This document shows positions 5,715 through 13,985 of a stretch of DNA of 15,405 nt, piece after piece. The notes below the pieces were generated by a model. The model did no database searches. It saw nothing but the letters and a program-made list of their open reading frames with translations, and was not told the origin of the DNA. The number at the start of each line of letters is the position of its first letter. Position 1 is the first letter of the stretch. The stretch lies in contig DHMR01000069.1 of assembly GCA_002405875.1 (NCBI GenBank), positions 1 through 15,405 of the forward strand, in the 5' to 3' direction. This stretch comes from a bacterium UBA4637 (GTDB taxonomy: Bacteria > Bacteroidota > Bacteroidia > Bacteroidales > Bacteroidaceae). A program made the position numbers and the translations under genes.

Positions 5715-7196
5715 TTAGTAACTGCGAGCGATGATGACACGAGCCTTGGCTGGCTTGCCGCTCACCATGTCGACACCTGGAGTCTGCTCGTAAGCGAAAG
5801 GTATGCAACGGATGGTAGCCTGTGTGTCCTCCTTGATCTTAGCCTCGGTCTCGGCTGTACCGTCCCAGTGGCAGAGGAAGAAGCCGCCGTCCTTCACACG
5901 CTTCTTGAAGTCCTCGTAGTTGTCGCACTCGTATACATGAGCGTCACGGTAAGCACGAGCTTTCTCGAAGATGTTCTTCTGGATGTCTTCGAGTAAGTTC
6001 TTCACGCGCTCCACGATGCCGTCGAAGCTGACGTTCTCCTTCTCCAAGGTATCACGACGCATAATCTCGATGGTGTTGTTCTCCAAGTCACGGCCACCCA
6101 TGGCGAGACGTACAGGTACACCCTTCAACTCATAGTCGGCGAATTTGAAGCCTGGGCGCTTGGCGGTGTTGTCGTCGTACTTCACGCTGATGCCCAACTC
6201 ACGGAGCTGGTCGATGACAGGCTGAAGCTTGGCTGTAATCTGAGCCAACTGCTCCTCACCCTTGTTGATAGGCACGATAACCACCTGGATAGGAGCCAAC
6301 TTAGGAGGCAAAACGAGACCGTTGTCATCGCTGTGAACCATGATGAGGGCACCCATCAATCGGGTGGATACACCCCAAGAGGTAGCCCATACATACTCAG
6401 GCTTGTTCTCCTTGTTGAGGTAAGTTACGTCGAAACTCTTTGCGAAGTTCTGGCCCAAGAAATGGGAAGTACCGCTCTGCAAAGCCTTGCCATCCTGCAT
6501 CATCGCCTCGATGGTGTAAGTGTTGAGGGCACCGGCGAAACGCTCAGTCTCACTCTTCACACCCTGCAATACAGGCACGCCCATGTAGTTTTCGGCAAAA
6601 TCGGCGTAAACCTTCAACATCTCCTGAGCCTTAGCCTCGGCCTCTTCCTTGGTGGCGTGGGCTGTGTGACCCTCCTGCCAGAGGAACTCGGATGTACGGA
6701 GGAATGGACGGGTACGCATCTCCCAGCGCATCACGTTACACCACTGGTTGCAGAGGATAGGGAGGTCGCGCCAAGAGTGGATCCAGTTCTTGTATGTGTT
6801 CCAGATGATGGTCTCAGAAGTAGGGCGGATGATGAGCTCCTCGTCAAGTTTGGCGTTAGGGTCTACCTCCACTTCCTTGCCGTCTTCTGTGGCACGGAGG
6901 CGATAGTGGGTAACCACGGCACACTCCTTGGCGAAACCAGCCACGTGCTCAGCCTCACGAGAGAAGAAGCTCTTCGGGATGAGGAGAGGGAAGTATGCGT
7001 TCTGTACACCTGTCTTCTTAAACATCTTGTCGAGTTGCTGCTGCATCTTCTCCCAGATGGCGTAACCGTATGGTTTGATGATCATACAACCACGAACTGG
7101 AGACAATTCAGCGAGATCTGCCTTTACCACCAAGTCGTTGTACCACTGACTGTAGTTGTCAGCGCGCTTGGTCAAATTCTTAAGTTCTTTAGCCAT
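5715..7196 (-). CDS. proS: Prolyl-tRNA synthetase, short eukaryote/archaeal-style type
   Basis: Cytoplasmic class II synthetase that charges tRNA-Pro with proline using ATP; 493 residues. Class II motif 1 lies around 37-74, RPTSET is at 124-129, motif 2 ([21 protein letters not shown] region) is at about 157-177, and motif 3 ([19 protein letters not shown]) is at about 273-291. The anticodon-binding domain follows from about 302. The protein ends ARSY, typical of this type, and has no inserted editing domain of the E. coli kind. The C-terminal domain has kept only Cys442 (CHWDG) and Cys464 (RCIPF). The CxxC pairs that bind zinc in Thermus ProRS appear lost. The start ATG at 7196 gives the usual [11 protein letters not shown] beginning. 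It is divergent from the OmpA-domain gene. Confidence 0.95.
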   Translation of the reverse strand: MAKELKNLTKRADNYSQWYNDLVVKADLAELSPVRGCMIIKPYGYAIWEKMQQQLDKMFKKTGVQNAYFPLLIPKSFFSREAEHVAGFAKECAVVTHYRLRATEDGKEVEVDPNAKLDEELIIRPTSETIIWNTYKNWIHSWRDLPILCNQWCNVMRWEMRTRPFLRTSEFLWQEGHTAHATKEEAEAKAQEMLKVYADFAENYMGVPVLQGVKSETERFAGALNTYTIEAMMQDGKALQSGTSHFLGQNFAKSFDVTYLNKENKPEYVWATSWGVSTRLMGALIMVHSDDNGLVLPPKLAPIQVVIVPINKGEEQLAQITAKLQPVIDQLRELGISVKYDDNTAKRPGFKFADYELKGVPVRLAMGGRDLENNTIEIMRRDTLEKENVSFDGIVERVKNLLEDIQKNIFEKARAYRDAHVYECDNYEDFKKRVKDGGFFLCHWDGTAETEAKIKEDTQATIRCIPFAYEQTPGVDMVSGKPAKARVIIARSY

Positions 7197-7330
7197 TTTT
7201 ACTTAATTCTGTATTTTAATTTTATTCTTATCTTTATATAATTAAGGTGTAGGAGCATAAGGGAGCGTTATCGACCTCTTGAATGTAGCCTTTTAGGGAT
7301 TTCCCACCATCTAATAGGAGAATTCCTTGC

Positions 7331-7370
7331 TGCATTTATGCAAATACACTTAAATTTGCATGCAAAAATA
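7331..7370. promoter_or_regulatory. Overlapping palindromes between proS and the OmpA-domain gene
   Basis: Three perfect palindromes share bases: TGCAT-tt-ATGCA (7331-7342), ATGCAAAT-8nt-ATTTGCAT (7338-7361) and TTTGCATGCAAA (7355-7366). On the minus strand TATTTTTG (7370-7363) fits a -7 box and could drive proS with a leader of about 160 nt, but no good -33 box is seen. The rest of 7197-7330 is AT-rich and shows nothing I can support. Confidence 0.5.
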
Positions 7371-7389
7371 CAAAAAAATATTAGAAAAC

Positions 7390-7421
7390 TCTCCATTATG
7401 GAGAAAAAAGAGTTATCTTTG
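7390..7421 (+). promoter_or_regulatory. Promoter of the OmpA-domain lipoprotein/mtgA pair, with palindrome at the -33 position
   Basis: TATCTTTG at 7414-7421 is a consensus -7 box. The expected -33 site has no TTG. It lies instead in the perfect palindrome TCTCCAT-T-ATGGAGA (7390-7404), which could be an activator or repressor site. AGGAG at 7442-7446 lies 8 nt before the ATG at 7455. Confidence 0.55.
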
Positions 7422-7454
7422 CAATTAAATAACAAAAATATAGGAGATTTAGAA

Positions 7455-8150
7455 ATGAAAAAGATGAATTTTGCAGTAGCAGGCCTTTCTCTCTGCTTGC
7501 TTTTGGGTTCTTGTGGTAACAATCAGGGCAATGGTGGTCTCATCGGCGCTGGTGCCGGTGCTGCGCTCGGTGGCGTGGTCGGCGGTTTGCTCAACAATAG
7601 CCATCATGGCACGGGTGCTCTCGTTGGTGCTGCCATCGGTGCAGCCGTAGGTGGTGGAGCTGGAACTCTCATCGGTAAACATATGGATAAGGTGAAGAAG
7701 CAGGCTGAGCAGATTCAGAACGCTCAGGTGGAAACTGTGACCGATGCCAACGGTTTAGATGCAGTTAAGGTGACTTTCGACTCTGGCATTCTTTTCCAGA
7801 CCAACAAATATGATCTCAATGCCAATGCCAAGAATGATTTGGCAAAGTTGGCTACCACTTTGAAGCAGAACACCGACTGCGACGTTGCTATCATGGGATA
7901 TACTGACAATACAGGCAACGACGGCATCAACTTGCCTCTGAGCCAGAACCGCGCCAAGTCGGTATACAACTACTTGTCTTCTTGTGGCGTGACCGATAAG
8001 CAAGTGAAATCAGTAGAGGGCAAGGGCTCTACCAACCCTGTGGCTGACAATAGCACAGCAGCTGGTCGCCAGGCCAACCGTCGTGTAGAGGTATATCTCT
8101 ATGCTAGTCAGGCAATGGTGAATGCTGCCAACAATGGTACTTTGAAATAA
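7455..8150 (+). CDS. Glycine-zipper OmpA-domain lipoprotein
   Basis: 231-residue outer-membrane lipoprotein that probably ties the envelope to peptidoglycan. The start is the ATG at 7455, with AGGAG 8 nt upstream; the frame stays open further upstream, but that part reads like non-coding sequence and contains the promoter. A lipoprotein signal ends LLLGSC with Cys20 as the lipid site. Residues 27-74 are two glycine-zipper blocks (GLIGAGAGAALGG and GALVGAAIGAAVGGG) that could insert in or pack on a membrane. A short charged helix (75-91) leads to the OmpA domain (about 104-217), with TDNTGN and LSQNRAKSV motifs. Asp151 and Arg166 have the spacing of the pair that binds diaminopimelate in OmpA proteins. 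The stop overlaps the mtgA start. Confidence 0.9.
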   Translation: MKKMNFAVAGLSLCLLLGSCGNNQGNGGLIGAGAGAALGGVVGGLLNNSHHGTGALVGAAIGAAVGGGAGTLIGKHMDKVKKQAEQIQNAQVETVTDANGLDAVKVTFDSGILFQTNKYDLNANAKNDLAKLATTLKQNTDCDVAIMGYTDNTGNDGINLPLSQNRAKSVYNYLSSCGVTDKQVKSVEGKGSTNPVADNSTAAGRQANRRVEVYLYASQAMVNAANNGTLK

Positions 8151-8878
8151 TGAAGAAAGTCAAGAATATTATAAGATGGGTGGTGGTGCTGTTTTTCAGT
8201 ACCACCATTCTTGCTGTAGTGGCCTATCGTTTCATCCCTGTGTATCTTACACCTTTGATGATTATCCGTTGCTTCCAGCAAGTGGCTGATGGAGAAAGTG
8301 TTACCCTGCATCATCACTGGATTTCACTCAACAAAATGTCACCTCACATGCCTGTGGCGGTGATGGCGAGCGAGGATGCCCGTTTCCTCAAGCATCATGG
8401 CTTCGATTTCAATGCCATCGAGAGTGCAGCCAAGAACAATGCTCGTGGTGGCAAGGTGCATGGAGCCAGTACCATCAGTCAGCAGACTGCCAAGAACGTG
8501 TTCCTCTGGCCGGGGCGCTCCTGGACCCGCAAGGGATTCGAGGTATATTTCACTTTCCTCATCGAACTGATGTGGAGCAAGCAGCGCATCATGGAGGTTT
8601 ATCTCAACAGCATAGAGATGGGGCCGGGCATCTATGGTGTGGATGCCGTGGCAGAGTATCATTTCAATAAGAAAGCCCAGGACCTTTTCCGTGGAGAGTG
8701 TGCCTTGATAGCTGCCACCTTGCCTAATCCACGCAAATATAGTTCGCTTCATCCAAGCGAATATATGCGCAAACGCCAGCGGCAGATAGAGCATCAGATG
8801 AAGTTTATCCCAGCTTTCCCTCGTGAGGGTGAGGATATAAACCCAGCCACCGCCGTTGGAGGATACAGGGGAAAATAA
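8150..8878 (+). CDS. mtgA: Monofunctional peptidoglycan glycosyltransferase (GT51)
   Basis: 242 residues. MtgA polymerises lipid II into glycan strands on the periplasmic face of the inner membrane and has no transpeptidase domain. Residues about 6-27 form the single N-terminal membrane anchor. GT51 motifs follow in order: SEDARFLKHHGFD at 74-86 with catalytic Glu75, GASTISQQTAKN at 105-116, RKGFEVYFTFLIE at 127-139, and EVYLNSIEMG at 149-158 with the second conserved Glu149. The C terminus after about 205 is basic, then ends PATAVGGYRGK. Its ATG at 8150 overlaps the TAA of the lipoprotein gene by one base (TAATG), which suggests coupled translation of two envelope proteins. The end of the gene also carries the -33 box for the next gene. 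Confidence 0.93.
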   Translation: MKKVKNIIRWVVVLFFSTTILAVVAYRFIPVYLTPLMIIRCFQQVADGESVTLHHHWISLNKMSPHMPVAVMASEDARFLKHHGFDFNAIESAAKNNARGGKVHGASTISQQTAKNVFLWPGRSWTRKGFEVYFTFLIELMWSKQRIMEVYLNSIEMGPGIYGVDAVAEYHFNKKAQDLFRGECALIAATLPNPRKYSSLHPSEYMRKRQRQIEHQMKFIPAFPREGEDINPATAVGGYRGK

Positions 8879-8886
8879 TAATTTTG
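8856..8886 (+). promoter_or_regulatory. Promoter of pcrA, starting inside mtgA
   Basis: TTG at 8856-8858 and TAATTTTG at 8879-8886 are separated by exactly 20 nt, matching the spacing of the PurF-like gene promoter. The -33 box lies within the last codons of mtgA. Transcription would start near 8893, within the left arm of the inverted repeat described next. Confidence 0.6.
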
Positions 8887-8971
8887 CTTAGTGCTTAATG
8901 TTCGATGTTTGCTTGAAGAAAACTAAATGTCAAACAGGCTTGAAGGGAATTTATACATTAAGCACTAAGCA
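8885..8971. repeat. Perfect 17-bp inverted repeat in the pcrA leader
   Basis: TGCTTAGTGCTTAATGT (8885-8901) and ACATTAAGCACTAAGCA (8955-8971) are exact reverse complements. Inside, TGTTTG (8906-8911) and CAAACA (8931-8936) can pair, and GCTTGAAG occurs twice (8911-8918, 8938-8945). The right arm ends 14 nt before the pcrA ATG. Confidence 0.85.
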
Positions 8972-8985
8972 TTAAACATTGAATA

Positions 8986-11388
8986 ATGGATTTACTGAAA
9001 GACTTGAATGAATCGCAGCGAAAGGCTGTGGAATATATCGACGGACCTTCGCTGGTGATTGCGGGTGCAGGTTCGGGCAAGACTCGTGTGCTCACCTATA
9101 AGATTGCCTATCTCCTGAGTCAGGGGATGAAACCATGGAGCATCATGGCGCTTACCTTTACCAATAAGGCGGCAAAGGAGATGAAACAGCGTATAGGCAA
9201 GTTGGTGGGCGACGACCTAGCCCAGTATCTCTATATGGGTACCTTTCACAGCATCTTTTCGCGCATTCTTCGTGCCGAGGCTGAGCACATAGGTTTCAAC
9301 AACAACTTTACCATTTACGATGAGTCTGATTCCCGTTCTCTCATCAAGGCCATCGTGAAGGAGATGGGACTCAGCGACAAAAATTACAAGCCTGCTGCCG
9401 TACATGCTCGCATCTCGATGGCGAAGAACTGTTTGCAAACAGCTGAGATTTATGAGAGCGACCAAGATAATTATATTAAGGACAAACGTGCCAACATGCC
9501 AGAGATAGGTAAGATTTATCGTGCCTACGTGCAACGCTGCAAACAGGCGAACGCCATGGATTTCGACGACTTGCTGATGCTTACCTTTCAACTCTTCCGC
9601 GACCACGAGGACATCCGAAGAAAATATGCCGACCGTTTTGACTATATCTTGGTGGATGAGTATCAAGACACCAACAAGGTGCAGATGAACATCGTGATGC
9701 AACTCTGCAAGGAGAAGATGCGAGTGTGCGCTGTGGGCGATGATTCCCAGAGCATATACAGTTTCCGTGGAGCTAACATCGATAATATTCTCAACTATCA
9801 GCACCAATTGGAGGGTACTAAGCTCTTCAAACTCGAACAGAACTACCGTTCAACCCAAACCATTGTCGAGGCTGCCAATAGCCTCATCAAACACAACCGC
9901 AACCAAATACCTAAGGATGTGTTCAGTGAGAATGCAAAGGGGGAGAAAATTCAATACCAACCAGCCTACAGCGATAAGGAAGAGGCTGTAATCGTGGCGA
10001 AAGACGTGAATCGCATCAAACGACAAGAACAATGTGAGTATAGCGATTTTGCCATCCTCTATCGTACCAATGCACAGAGCCGAAGCTTCGAGGAAGAATT
10101 TCGCAAGCAAGGCATTCCTTATCGTATCTATGGCGGTCTGAGTTTCTATCAACGTAAGGAAATCAAGGACATTATTGCTTATTTCCGTCTTGTCGCCAAC
10201 CCAGATGACGAGGAGGCTATCAAGCGCATCATCAACTATCCGGCTCGTGGCATAGGTGCCACTACCGTGGCGAAGATTGCCGATTGTGCCCATCAAAACG
10301 AGGTAAGTTTCTGGGAGGTGATAGGCGAGCCTGCCCATTATGGCTTGAATGTGAACAAGGGTACCCTCACTAAGCTTGACACTTTCAGATCGCTCATTCA
10401 GTCGTTCATCGAACGTTCGCATACCAATGATGTCTATGAGCTGGGCGACGCCATCATCAAGGAAAGTGGAATCAGTGGAGACATCATGTCGGGCAAGGAT
10501 GCCGACGACTTGGCTCGCCAGGAAAACCTGGAGGAGTTCCTTAGCGGCATGTCGACCTTTGTTGAGGAGCGAAGGGAGGAGGGGCGCATGGATGAGGCTT
10601 TCCTTAATGATTATTTGCAGGATGTCGCCTTGCTCACCGATGCCGACAGTGACGGTGACAAGGACGAGCCTCGTGTATCGCTCATGACGGTGCATGCTGC
10701 CAAGGGCTTGGAGTTTCCTACGGTATTTGTGGTAGGTTTGGAAGAGAATATCTTCCCAAGCCCAATAGCCGCCGTGTCTCCAAGGGAATTGGAGGAGGAG
10801 CGTCGATTGCTTTACGTGGCGATAACGCGTGCCGAGAAACACTGTATCCTCACTAATGCCAAAAATCGTTGGCGCTATGGCAAGATGGAATTCGACAATC
10901 CTAGCCGATTCATCGATGAGATTGATAGCAGTTTGATAGATTGCCATGAGGAGGGGGGCGCTAGCTTTGGTGGTTCGACAAGTGGATATGGTGGAAGAAT
11001 GCCGTGGGATAGACCTGTCTCTCGTCCTGTAGCTACACAGTTTATGGCAGATCCTAAACCTTCCTATACGTCTCGAACAAACGAGAGTTCTCGTTCTGTG
11101 CGTTCTGAAGCTAATTTCAAATCGGTTAGAGCATTGAATGCCGCTCGTCGTGTTTTGGGAACATCTACCGCTTCACCTAGTGCGTCGTCGGCTAGCCTTT
11201 CTGCATCCTCTAGCTCAGCTGGAGGAAATTTGAGAGAAGGAATGAAAATCGAGCATCAGCGCTTTGGAGTAGGAACCATTCTGAAACTGGAAGGCTCGGG
11301 CGAGAATGCCAAGGCTACCGTGGAGTTTGTTCATTCGGGCACGAAACAGCTTCTCTTGAAGTTTGCTAAGTTTACGATTATAGGATAA
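8986..11388 (+). CDS. pcrA: UvrD/PcrA-family ATP-dependent DNA helicase
   Basis: 800-residue superfamily 1A 3'-5' helicase, acting in DNA repair and in clearing proteins and transcription complexes from DNA. All motifs are present: Walker A AGAGSGKT at 26-33, TFTNKAAKEM at 57-66, VDEYQDTN at 223-230, GDDSQSIYSFRG at 251-262, NYRST at 286-290, TVHAAKGLEF at 568-577, and EEERRLLYVAITRAEK at 603-618. Residues about 653-750 are a poorly ordered linker rich in Gly and Ser, including a Ser/Ala run at 728-745. The last 50 residues (GMKIEHQRFGVGTI onward) are the Tudor-like tail that contacts RNA polymerase in PcrA/UvrD. The ATG at 8986 is the only sensible start. The choice between the names pcrA and uvrD is conventional. 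Confidence 0.95.
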   Translation: MDLLKDLNESQRKAVEYIDGPSLVIAGAGSGKTRVLTYKIAYLLSQGMKPWSIMALTFTNKAAKEMKQRIGKLVGDDLAQYLYMGTFHSIFSRILRAEAEHIGFNNNFTIYDESDSRSLIKAIVKEMGLSDKNYKPAAVHARISMAKNCLQTAEIYESDQDNYIKDKRANMPEIGKIYRAYVQRCKQANAMDFDDLLMLTFQLFRDHEDIRRKYADRFDYILVDEYQDTNKVQMNIVMQLCKEKMRVCAVGDDSQSIYSFRGANIDNILNYQHQLEGTKLFKLEQNYRSTQTIVEAANSLIKHNRNQIPKDVFSENAKGEKIQYQPAYSDKEEAVIVAKDVNRIKRQEQCEYSDFAILYRTNAQSRSFEEEFRKQGIPYRIYGGLSFYQRKEIKDIIAYFRLVANPDDEEAIKRIINYPARGIGATTVAKIADCAHQNEVSFWEVIGEPAHYGLNVNKGTLTKLDTFRSLIQSFIERSHTNDVYELGDAIIKESGISGDIMSGKDADDLARQENLEEFLSGMSTFVEERREEGRMDEAFLNDYLQDVALLTDADSDGDKDEPRVSLMTVHAAKGLEFPTVFVVGLEENIFPSPIAAVSPRELEEERRLLYVAITRAEKHCILTNAKNRWRYGKMEFDNPSRFIDEIDSSLIDCHEEGGASFGGSTSGYGGRMPWDRPVSRPVATQFMADPKPSYTSRTNESSRSVRSEANFKSVRALNAARRVLGTSTASPSASSASLSASSSSAGGNLREGMKIEHQRFGVGTILKLEGSGENAKATVEFVHSGTKQLLLKFAKFTIIG

Positions 11389-11434
11389 GAATGACTTGGC
11401 AGAGTAAAGTAAAATATGATGGGGATATACGAAT

Positions 11435-11473
11435 AAAGCCTCCCTTAGCCGTTGGGCTAGGGGAGGCTTTTTG
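11435..11473. terminator. Strong terminator between pcrA and the convergent operon
   Basis: AAAGCCTCCCTTAGCC (11435-11450) pairs over 16 bp (one G-U) with GGCTAGGGGAGGCTTT (11455-11470) around a GTTG loop. T continues to 11472. On the minus strand the stem is followed by TTTATT, so it probably also ends the three-gene operon whose last stop is at 11488. Confidence 0.9.
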
Positions 11474-11487
11474 TTGGATTGCTTCCT

Positions 11488-11628
11488 TTATAAGGCTTCA
11501 TCGTCAGGACGTTGTATTTGTGGTTGCGCCTTGGGCTTGGTCTTGAGGAAGAGCTTTTTCTTCTTGAGCCATGCAGCCTTGCGCTTTTCGTATTCCTCAC
11601 GATGTCGTTCTAGAAAATTGTCTGCCAT
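11488..11628 (-). CDS. Small basic protein, 46 aa
   Basis: The ATG at 11628 opens 46 codons ending with TAA at 11490-11488. It begins MADNFLERHREEYEKRKAA, continues with a run of Trp, Leu and six Lys, and ends RPDDEAL. The first half should form a charged amphipathic helix, and the second half is Lys/Pro/Gln-rich. Codon use (AAG, CTC, GAG, CGT) is typical of the neighbours. It lies 27 nt after the DUF4270 gene on the same strand and ends 17 nt before the terminator stem, which supports a real last gene of an operon. The function is unknown; the basic charge suggests nucleic acid or ribosome contact, which is only a guess. Confidence 0.7.
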   Translation of the reverse strand: MADNFLERHREEYEKRKAAWLKKKKLFLKTKPKAQPQIQRPDDEAL

Positions 11629-11655
11629 AATGTATGTTACGATTGAAACAAACTT

Positions 11656-13110
11656 TTATTTCTCCTTGAACTTACTATATATCACCTTGATTTGGATAGG
11701 ACTCGTTTCCTTGCCACTGCTGTCGGTAGTAATCTTGCCTTTTACCAGTCGGGTAGAGGTGAGAGCCATGTCGTGATTTATCTTGGTGATAACCGTTGAA
11801 GAGTTCTGCGTGCTCGTTGTCAACTTAACAGGAATCAGAGCCACCTTGTTCCAATTTTCGCTTTTTCCTTTGAGCTTGTACATCGCCGAAACGAGATTGG
11901 CAATGTTGCTGAAGGTGTATGCGTTCTTTACACCGGTGGAACTGCTGTTGTATGATGATACGAATGAGGTTCGGTTATCGATGACCTTTGCTTCCTCGAA
12001 GAACGATTTCAAGCTGTCTGCCTGTACCATCAAGATGGTGGATGGTGTATCAAACTGATATTTGTTGTCGGCATCCTCGTTGTTCAGGCGTGGGAAGGTG
12101 ATCGTTGCTGTGTTCAGCGTGTCCTTCTCGTGTCCCTTCATGATGTCCTCGACAGGGAGGGTGGCGAGGGTGAAAATACCAGCAGGTGACTTCAGATATG
12201 TGCAGTTCTCGTCGGCAGCCATCTGGTGTAGACGCTCTTTGGCATTGGTGATCTTGTTGAGCTGCAACACTTCCTCTGTACCGTCGAATCGGTTGTAGCC
12301 GTAGCTCACGGCGGTGCTGTCTGAGCCATCCTTTGCCTTTACGGTCTTGTGGCGAGTCCAGTAGAACTGAATCTCGGTATTCCAAATGTTGGCTACGTTG
12401 CCTACACCGCCCACGTTCTTGATATAGAAGCCTGGGCAAACATTGTGTAGAAATCTATAGTTTGTTTTGAAATACTCTGGATGAGCCTCGTAAGTCTGGA
12501 GAATGTAGCTGCCATAGTTCTTATAGGTCGTGCCATCCTTGGTGTAAGGCTTGTTGAGGTATATCTTGAAATATTTCACCCCAGTCTTGTTGCACAGGTT
12601 GTAAGTGGCAGTGCAGGGATAGTTGTTCTCGCTCACCCATCCATGCTCGAAGGCATCATAATTAGAATAGTATTCCTCGTCCTCGGTCATGGGCTTGGTC
12701 ATCTCGTAGGCAGCTACCTTCATTGGGGCAATGGAGTCTCCATAGGTGCTGCTATAGGAAACCAGAATGTAGCAAGAGTCTGCCTCCAAATTTCCATTGT
12801 TGGCAGCCTTGATGTATGACAAGGTATCGACATCGAACGAAGGCAATACGCCAAACTGGGTCATGTAGTCGCCAGTAATGTAGTTGCCAGTCTCTGGATC
12901 TTTTACCTTTCCGATGAGCCCTGAGTTGCTGCGGCTGAGCACAGAATCTGGTACATACGATTCGGTGGTGACATTATACAATGCACTCGAAATGTAGATG
13001 TTGTCTACGTCGTTGGTGACAGAGCCGCCTATGTTATCTGTGGTGTCATCACAGGCAGCAAACGTCAGTGCTGCTATTACTAATGCTGTAAAAAGTTTTA
13101 TAATTTTCAT
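11656..13110 (-). CDS. DUF4270-family lipoprotein
   Basis: 484 residues. The signal peptide ends TFAAC, with Cys20 as the lipid-modified residue, followed by acidic DDTTDN, so it is likely exported to the outer membrane. The layout fits the Bacteroidota DUF4270 family: an early DSVLSRSNSGLIGKVKDPETG stretch (that piece is characteristic), a long beta-rich body with many Tyr, Asn and Thr, and an ending SPIQIKVIYSKFKEK. The function of the family is unknown to me. The stop is at 11656-11658. It follows the short starch-synthase-like gene by 30 nt and precedes the 46-aa gene by 27 nt, so the three are probably co-transcribed. Confidence 0.85.
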   Translation of the reverse strand: MKIIKLFTALVIAALTFAACDDTTDNIGGSVTNDVDNIYISSALYNVTTESYVPDSVLSRSNSGLIGKVKDPETGNYITGDYMTQFGVLPSFDVDTLSYIKAANNGNLEADSCYILVSYSSTYGDSIAPMKVAAYEMTKPMTEDEEYYSNYDAFEHGWVSENNYPCTATYNLCNKTGVKYFKIYLNKPYTKDGTTYKNYGSYILQTYEAHPEYFKTNYRFLHNVCPGFYIKNVGGVGNVANIWNTEIQFYWTRHKTVKAKDGSDSTAVSYGYNRFDGTEEVLQLNKITNAKERLHQMAADENCTYLKSPAGIFTLATLPVEDIMKGHEKDTLNTATITFPRLNNEDADNKYQFDTPSTILMVQADSLKSFFEEAKVIDNRTSFVSSYNSSSTGVKNAYTFSNIANLVSAMYKLKGKSENWNKVALIPVKLTTSTQNSSTVITKINHDMALTSTRLVKGKITTDSSGKETSPIQIKVIYSKFKEK

Positions 13111-13140
13111 TATCCTTGTTATGTGTCTCTGTTGTCGGAA

Positions 13141-13953
13141 TTATTCTGCGTCAGGACAAACCTTGTTGATGAAATCAGCGTAAGGCTCAGCGAAATCATC
13201 ACCAGGGAATAGAAGCAATGGCTTGTTCTTCTCCTTGGCGTATTCGATGAGTGTAGGAGTAGCTCCGGCTTCAGCCTCCACTACACCGTCGCTGTAGTCG
13301 ATGGCAAGCTTGCCCAGCTCGGTGAAGTCGAAATCGCTCTTGTATCCGTCGAGCAGTTCGGCCTTTGCGTCCCTGAAATCCACGCAGCGCTTGAAATTCT
13401 CTCCCAATTCGCCCTTGAGCTCATTGGTATATAAAGAGGTTATTACTTTTGATTCGGCGAAAGAAGGCTCCTCGCTGTAGGCTGTCTTTACATAGAAAGG
13501 CACCACGCAACTTGCCCATCCTTGACAAACTATGACATCAGGCTGCCAACGTAATTTTTTCACCGTCTCCAACACGCCACGTGCGAAGAATATGGCACGC
13601 TCACCATTGTCGGCGTATTCTACGCCTTTCTCGTCGGCTCCCATCTGGCGACTCTTGAAATAGTCGTCGTTGTCGATGAAATAAATCTGCTGTCGTGTTG
13701 TCGGTATAGATGCAACCTTGATGATAAGAGGGTGGTCTGTGTCATCGATGATAAGGTTCATACCAGACAGGCGAATGACCTCGTGCAACTGTCCACGACG
13801 CTCATTGATGGTGCCCCATTTAGGCATAAAGGTGCGAATCTCAAAACCAGCTTCCTGCATCTTCTGAGGTAGTTCGCGTCCCATGATAGACATGTGGGTC
13901 TCGGCTACATATGGGTCGATCTCCTGATTGATAAAAAGTACTTTCTTTGCCAT
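13141..13953 (-). CDS. Short glycogen/starch-synthase-like protein (GT5 N-terminal half only)
   Basis: 270 residues, against about 480 for full GlgA. The start MAKKVLFINQEIDPYVAE and the PKWG piece at 44-47 fit the GT5 catalytic-domain opening. NGERAIFFARGVLETV (116-131) and PDVIVCQGWASCVVPFYV (138-155) match GlgA segments around the usual DWHTA motif. The ADP-glucose motif KTGGL is replaced by ETHMS (about 18-22), the usual His before W is not present, and the second Rossmann domain with the nucleotide-sugar site is absent. A normal synthase reaction therefore looks unlikely. Annotation pipelines probably call it glycogen synthase. A role as a binding or regulatory protein is inference. It leads a three-gene operon and is divergent from panC. 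Confidence 0.8.
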   Translation of the reverse strand: MAKKVLFINQEIDPYVAETHMSIMGRELPQKMQEAGFEIRTFMPKWGTINERRGQLHEVIRLSGMNLIIDDTDHPLIIKVASIPTTRQQIYFIDNDDYFKSRQMGADEKGVEYADNGERAIFFARGVLETVKKLRWQPDVIVCQGWASCVVPFYVKTAYSEEPSFAESKVITSLYTNELKGELGENFKRCVDFRDAKAELLDGYKSDFDFTELGKLAIDYSDGVVEAEAGATPTLIEYAKEKNKPLLLFPGDDFAEPYADFINKVCPDAE

Positions 13954-13985
13954 AAAATTTAAATTTTATTCTTACGAATTACGTG

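Noticed and set aside
7338..7454. Upstream extension of the OmpA-domain lipoprotein to an ATG at 7338
   Set aside because: The extension would place the lipoprotein signal in the middle of the protein. The DNA there holds the promoter, and AGGAG points to the ATG at 7455.
9850..10947. 365-codon open frame opposite pcrA, and a similar frame at 6333-7241 opposite proS
   Set aside because: Both are shadows of strongly conserved genes and contain no recognisable motif.
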